A stretch of DNA of 17,677 nucleotides from an uncultured Verrucomicrobia subdivision 3 bacterium. Lineage in GTDB: Bacteria; Verrucomicrobiota; Verrucomicrobiae; Limisphaerales; UBA11358. A program made the position numbers and the translations under genes. The stretch is taken from the NCBI GenBank assembly GCA_903847285.1, contig CAINDH010000247.1, forward strand, positions 1 to 17,677. Direction: 5' to 3'. A model generated the notes under the pieces. That model ran no database searches and was not told the DNA's origin. It saw only the letters and a program-made list of their open reading frames with translations. Each line of letters opens with the position of its first letter. The first letter of the stretch is position 1. Shown here in pieces: positions 15,623-17,677 of the stretch.

Positions 15623-15637
15623 GCAACGCGCGTGCCA
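15623..15637 (-). promoter_or_regulatory. Sigma-54 promoter of the flgF operon
   Basis: The minus strand reads TGGCACGCGCGTTGCTAAA from 15637, a perfect TGGCAC-N5-TTGCW match. The -12 C is at 15623, so transcription should begin near 15611, just before the flgF ATG at 15609. Outside the 5-base spacer it is identical to the fliW promoter, including the trailing TAAA. It probably drives the flgF-flgL genes. Confidence 0.88.
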
Positions 15638-15643
15638 CGCTGA

Positions 15644-15658
15644 TTTTGCAGGGGTTTT
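15644..15658. promoter_or_regulatory. 15-base element shared with the fliW promoter region (copy 2)
   Basis: The plus strand TTTTGCAGGGGTTTT is the exact reverse complement of 7545-7559. It lies 6 bases upstream of the -24 element, centred about 40 bases before the predicted start point. The fliW copy is centred about 60 bases before its start, a difference of two helical turns. Likely a regulator site; the protein is unknown. Confidence 0.5.
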
Positions 15659-15693
15659 GTGATATTTTCGGCGGTGAAGGGAAAAAGTTACCC

Positions 15694-15707
15694 CCGCGAC
15701 TAGGCAA
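15694..15707 (-). promoter_or_regulatory. Upstream element CCGCGAC-NN-GGCAA before the flgF sigma-54 promoter
   Basis: The plus strand CCGCGACTAGGCAA matches CCGCGACCCGGCAA at 7617-7630 in 12 of 14 bases, in the same orientation relative to the promoter. It is centred about 90 bp upstream of the predicted start, within the normal range for a sigma-54 activator site. Confidence 0.4.
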
Positions 15708-15750
15708 GAATGGTGTCCTGCTCGCCATGGCTCCATGGAATTCATTTCCT

Positions 15751-15787
15751 CTCGTCCCCGTCGTCCTGGAATCCATCCGGGGACGAG
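15751..15787. repeat. Inverted repeat in the flgF/zinc-ribbon intergenic region
   Basis: CTCGTCCCCG (15751-15760) and CGGGGACGAG (15778-15787) form a perfect 10-bp inverted repeat around a 17-base spacer. A CCATGG-CT-CCATGG doublet lies just before it (15725-15738). The sequence after it (15809-15840) has the same TTCGTG...TTCGTGGTT arrangement as the flgK-flgL gap. No sigma-70 promoter for the plus-strand gene at 15855 is obvious. Confidence 0.45.
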
Positions 15788-15854
15788 GACGAGCCAGCCG
15801 GCTCAAATTTTCTTCGTGTTCCTGCGCGGTGTTCGTGGTTAAATCTGCGCGCCC

Positions 15855-16463
15855 ATGAACGAGTGGAACATCCAGTCCCGCGCGCACGTCTGTGAGACGT
15901 GCACCCAGCCCTTTGTCGATAAACAGCCGTATCACACCGTGTTGTATGAGGTGGCGAAGGAATTGCGCCGTTCCGACATCTGCGAACCGTGCGCCAAAAA
16001 TTCCGGCGAGACCAACCAGCGTGAAGGTTTTATCTCCCATTGGCAGGGGGTTTACGAGGCGCCGCCCGCTGTGCCCGTGGATGCCATCCAGAAGGACACC
16101 GCCGAAACCATCCTCCGCAAGCTCACCGAACAAAACGACCCGCGTTATGCGCCCGCCGCCTACATTCTTGCGGTCATGCTCGAACGCAAACGCATCCTCA
16201 AGGTGAAGGAACAGATCCGGCGCGACGGCCAGCGGATTTTCATCTACGAGCAGCCCAAGACCGGGGACATCTTCACCATTACGGATCCAAATCTGCACCT
16301 GAATCAACTCGAAGCCGTGCAGCAAGACGTGGCCATGCTTTTGGAACATGGCTTGAATCCGCCCGCCGCCACTGCGGAAAGCGCCGGGCCTGCCGCCGCG
16401 CCGCTGGCCGTTGCCGAAAGCGAAACCACCCCGCCGCCAGCCGAAGTCACGGTGGCAACTTAA
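15855..16463 (+). CDS. Zinc-ribbon protein of unknown function
   Basis: I do not recognise a named family. The 202-residue product has two Cys pairs, C13-x2-C16 (HVCETC) and C43-x2-C46 (DICEPC), which suit a four-Cys zinc site in the first 50 residues. A helical, charged region (about 75-165) follows, with DTAETILRKLTEQNDP, AYILAVMLERKRILKVKEQI and a beta-rich GQRIFIYEQPKTGDIFTITD. The tail, from about 170, is an Ala/Pro-rich probably disordered stretch. It is cytosolic: no signal or membrane segment. It ends 6 bases before rnc and is probably in the same transcript, so a role in RNA metabolism is possible but only by association. The ATG at 15855 lacks a clear ribosome-binding site. Confidence 0.82.
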   Translation: MNEWNIQSRAHVCETCTQPFVDKQPYHTVLYEVAKELRRSDICEPCAKNSGETNQREGFISHWQGVYEAPPAVPVDAIQKDTAETILRKLTEQNDPRYAPAAYILAVMLERKRILKVKEQIRRDGQRIFIYEQPKTGDIFTITDPNLHLNQLEAVQQDVAMLLEHGLNPPAATAESAGPAAAPLAVAESETTPPPAEVTVAT

Positions 16464-16469
16464 AATTCC

Positions 16470-17174
16470 GTGGCCGACCTCGCCGAACTCCAACAACGTC
16501 TCGGCCATCCGTTCCGCGACGAAAGCCTGTTGCGCCTCGCGCTCACTCATCCATCCCTGGCGCACGATGCCAACGCCTCGCTGCCGCACAATCAGCGGCT
16601 GGAATTTCTCGGCGACTCCGTGCTCGGCCTCGTCCTTTCGCGCCACCTTTACGAAAAATTTCCTGATGCCGATGAAGGCTTGCTCACCAAGTCGCGCGCC
16701 AAATTGGTCAACTCTGGCTCCCTCGCCGCGCATGGCCGCGCGCTGGATCTCGGCGCGCACCTCCTATTGAGCCGGGGCGAAGAAAACACCGGCGGCCGCG
16801 AACGCGCCTCGGCGTTGACCGATGCGTTTGAGGCCGTGCTCGGCGCGATTTACTTGGATGCGGGCTTGGCAGCCGCGCGGGAATTTGTTTTGCGCGAGTT
16901 CGCTGCCGACATCGCAGAATTGGCCGTGCCGACCGGCATCGAGAATCCCAAGGGCGAATTGCAGGAACTCCTGCAAGCCAGTTCACCCACCGCGCCGGTG
17001 TATCAGACGATCTCCGCGGAGGGCCCGGATCACGACCGCCAATTCGTTTGCGCCGTGTGGCACGCCGATGCCGAACTCGCGCGCGGCTCCGGCAAAAGCA
17101 AGCGCGCCGCCGAGAGCGACGCGGCCGCCGCGGCGTTAAAAAAATTGCGCGCGGTAACTGAACCATCCCCATGA
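16470..17174 (+). CDS. rnc: Ribonuclease III
   Basis: An endonuclease that cuts double-stranded RNA, processing rRNA precursors and structured mRNAs. The 234-residue product has the RNase III signature HNQRLEFLGDSVLGLVLS (40-57), with catalytic E45 and D49. It also has the second metal-binding pair D118 and E121 in TDAFEAVLGAIYLD. A C-terminal double-stranded RNA-binding domain spans about 158-228, starting NPKGELQELLQ and ending GSGKSKRAAESDAAAAAL. All four acidic residues are present, so it should be active. The start codon is GTG at 16470, 6 bases after the upstream stop; this gives the normal N-terminus. Its stop overlaps the next start by 4 bases (ATGA). Confidence 0.97.
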   Translation: MADLAELQQRLGHPFRDESLLRLALTHPSLAHDANASLPHNQRLEFLGDSVLGLVLSRHLYEKFPDADEGLLTKSRAKLVNSGSLAAHGRALDLGAHLLLSRGEENTGGRERASALTDAFEAVLGAIYLDAGLAAAREFVLREFAADIAELAVPTGIENPKGELQELLQASSPTAPVYQTISAEGPDHDRQFVCAVWHADAELARGSGKSKRAAESDAAAAALKKLRAVTEPSP

Positions 17175-17677
17175 AAAATATGTTTCAGTCCCATCGTAAA
17201 GTGCTCATCGGCGTCGTTCACCTGCAGCCCCTGCCCGGCGCGCCGCGTCACCGCGCCAGCCTGGCGGACATCATCAAGGCCGCCGTGGCCGATGCGGTGG
17301 CCTACGAACGCGGCGGGGCGCACGCCTTGGTCGTGGAAAATTTTGGCGACGTGCCGTTCACCAAATCCAGCGTCGCGCCGGAAACGCTCGCGGCGATGGC
17401 CGCGGCGGGTTGCGTCGTGCGCGCGGCGGTGAAGTTGCCCATCGGCTTCAACGTTCTTCGTAATGACGGACGTTCCGCTCTCGCGTTGAGCGCGGCGTGT
17501 GGCGGCGATTTCATCCGCGTGAACGTGCTCAGCGGCGCGATGCTTACCGACCAGGGTTTGATCGAAGGCGATGCCTACCACATCCTTCGTGACCGCGCCC
17601 GCCTTGCGCCCGGCACGCTCGTTTTTGCTGATGTCCATGTGAAGCACGCCGTGCCGCTCGGCGATTGGTCGCTCGAA
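17171..17677 (+). CDS. BtpA/SgcQ-family TIM-barrel protein, 5' part (runs off the window)
   Basis: The first 169 residues are visible. They show the BtpA-family landmarks: VLIGVVHLQPLPGAPRH near the N-terminus, YERGGAHALVVENFGDVPF at about 45-63, GFNVLRNDGRSALALSAACG around 95-114 and DFIRVNVLSGAMLTDQGLIE after it. BtpA was named for an effect on photosystem I stability in Synechocystis, and SgcQ lies in an E. coli sugar-metabolism cluster. Most family members are in non-photosynthetic bacteria and the reaction is not settled. I therefore assign only the family. The ATG overlaps the rnc stop (ATGA), so the two are probably translated together. The C-terminal part of the barrel is outside the window. 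Confidence 0.88.
   Translation, partial: MKNMFQSHRKVLIGVVHLQPLPGAPRHRASLADIIKAAVADAVAYERGGAHALVVENFGDVPFTKSSVAPETLAAMAAAGCVVRAAVKLPIGFNVLRNDGRSALALSAACGGDFIRVNVLSGAMLTDQGLIEGDAYHILRDRARLAPGTLVFADVHVKHAVPLGDWSLE

Noticed and set aside
15573..16760. A 395-codon minus-strand frame opposite the zinc-ribbon and rnc genes.
   Set aside because: It is antisense to two well-supported genes and across the flgF sigma-54 promoter, and shows no recognisable domain.
1..17677. Search for CRISPR arrays, tRNA or rRNA genes and a flagellin gene.
   Set aside because: No regularly spaced repeats, no cloverleaf or rRNA-like sequence and no full-length flagellin were seen.

Overview
The window looks like a stretch of a moderately GC-rich, Gram-negative bacterial chromosome. 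The flagellar basal-body set includes P-ring (FlgI), L-ring (FlgH) and FlgA genes, so the cell has an outer membrane. Two near-consensus sigma-54 promoters drive flagellar transcription. The gene order, the scarcity of Shine-Dalgarno sequences, the IS3-type transposase start and the intergenic repeats suggest Verrucomicrobiota or a related PVC lineage. That placement is inference, not proof.

Layout. Positions 1-~116 (minus) hold one end of an IS3-family insertion sequence with the first 17 codons of orfA. Positions 109-6642 (minus) are one very large reading frame (2177 residues). It carries, in order, a CheR-like methyltransferase, a polysaccharide pyruvyl transferase, a GT9 glycosyltransferase, a zinc-ribbon methyltransferase, a GT2 glycosyltransferase, a second GT-B glycosyltransferase, and the first ~105 residues of a GT4-like domain. 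The frame runs straight into the IS end, which appears to supply the stop codon. Positions 6805-7487 (minus) are csrA and its antagonist fliW. Positions 7714-15609 (minus) are a compact late/rod operon read flgF-flgG-flgA-flgH-flgI-flgJ-flgN-flgK-flgL, mostly with 1-4 base overlaps or gaps under 15 bases. On the plus strand, 15855-17677 hold a zinc-ribbon protein of unknown function, rnc (RNase III) and the start of a BtpA-family TIM-barrel gene. None of these three has an obvious link to motility.

How the parts fit. The flgF operon builds the rod (FlgF, FlgG), the rings (FlgA, FlgH, FlgI), the rod cap (FlgJ) and the hook-filament junction (FlgK, FlgL with chaperone FlgN). FliW and CsrA form the known flagellin-sensing translational switch. 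The giant glycan-assembly protein next to them is a good candidate for modifying flagellin or another surface polymer. A small GGA-loop hairpin just upstream of its start suggests CsrA could control it.

Most interesting observations: (1) the modular glycosylation megaprotein and its apparent truncation by an IS; (2) two sigma-54 promoters, before flgF and before fliW, that share two further upstream sequence elements, probably binding sites of an uncharacterised flagellar activator; (3) predicted sigma-54 start sites only about 2 and 5 bases before the start codons, implying nearly leaderless flagellar mRNAs.
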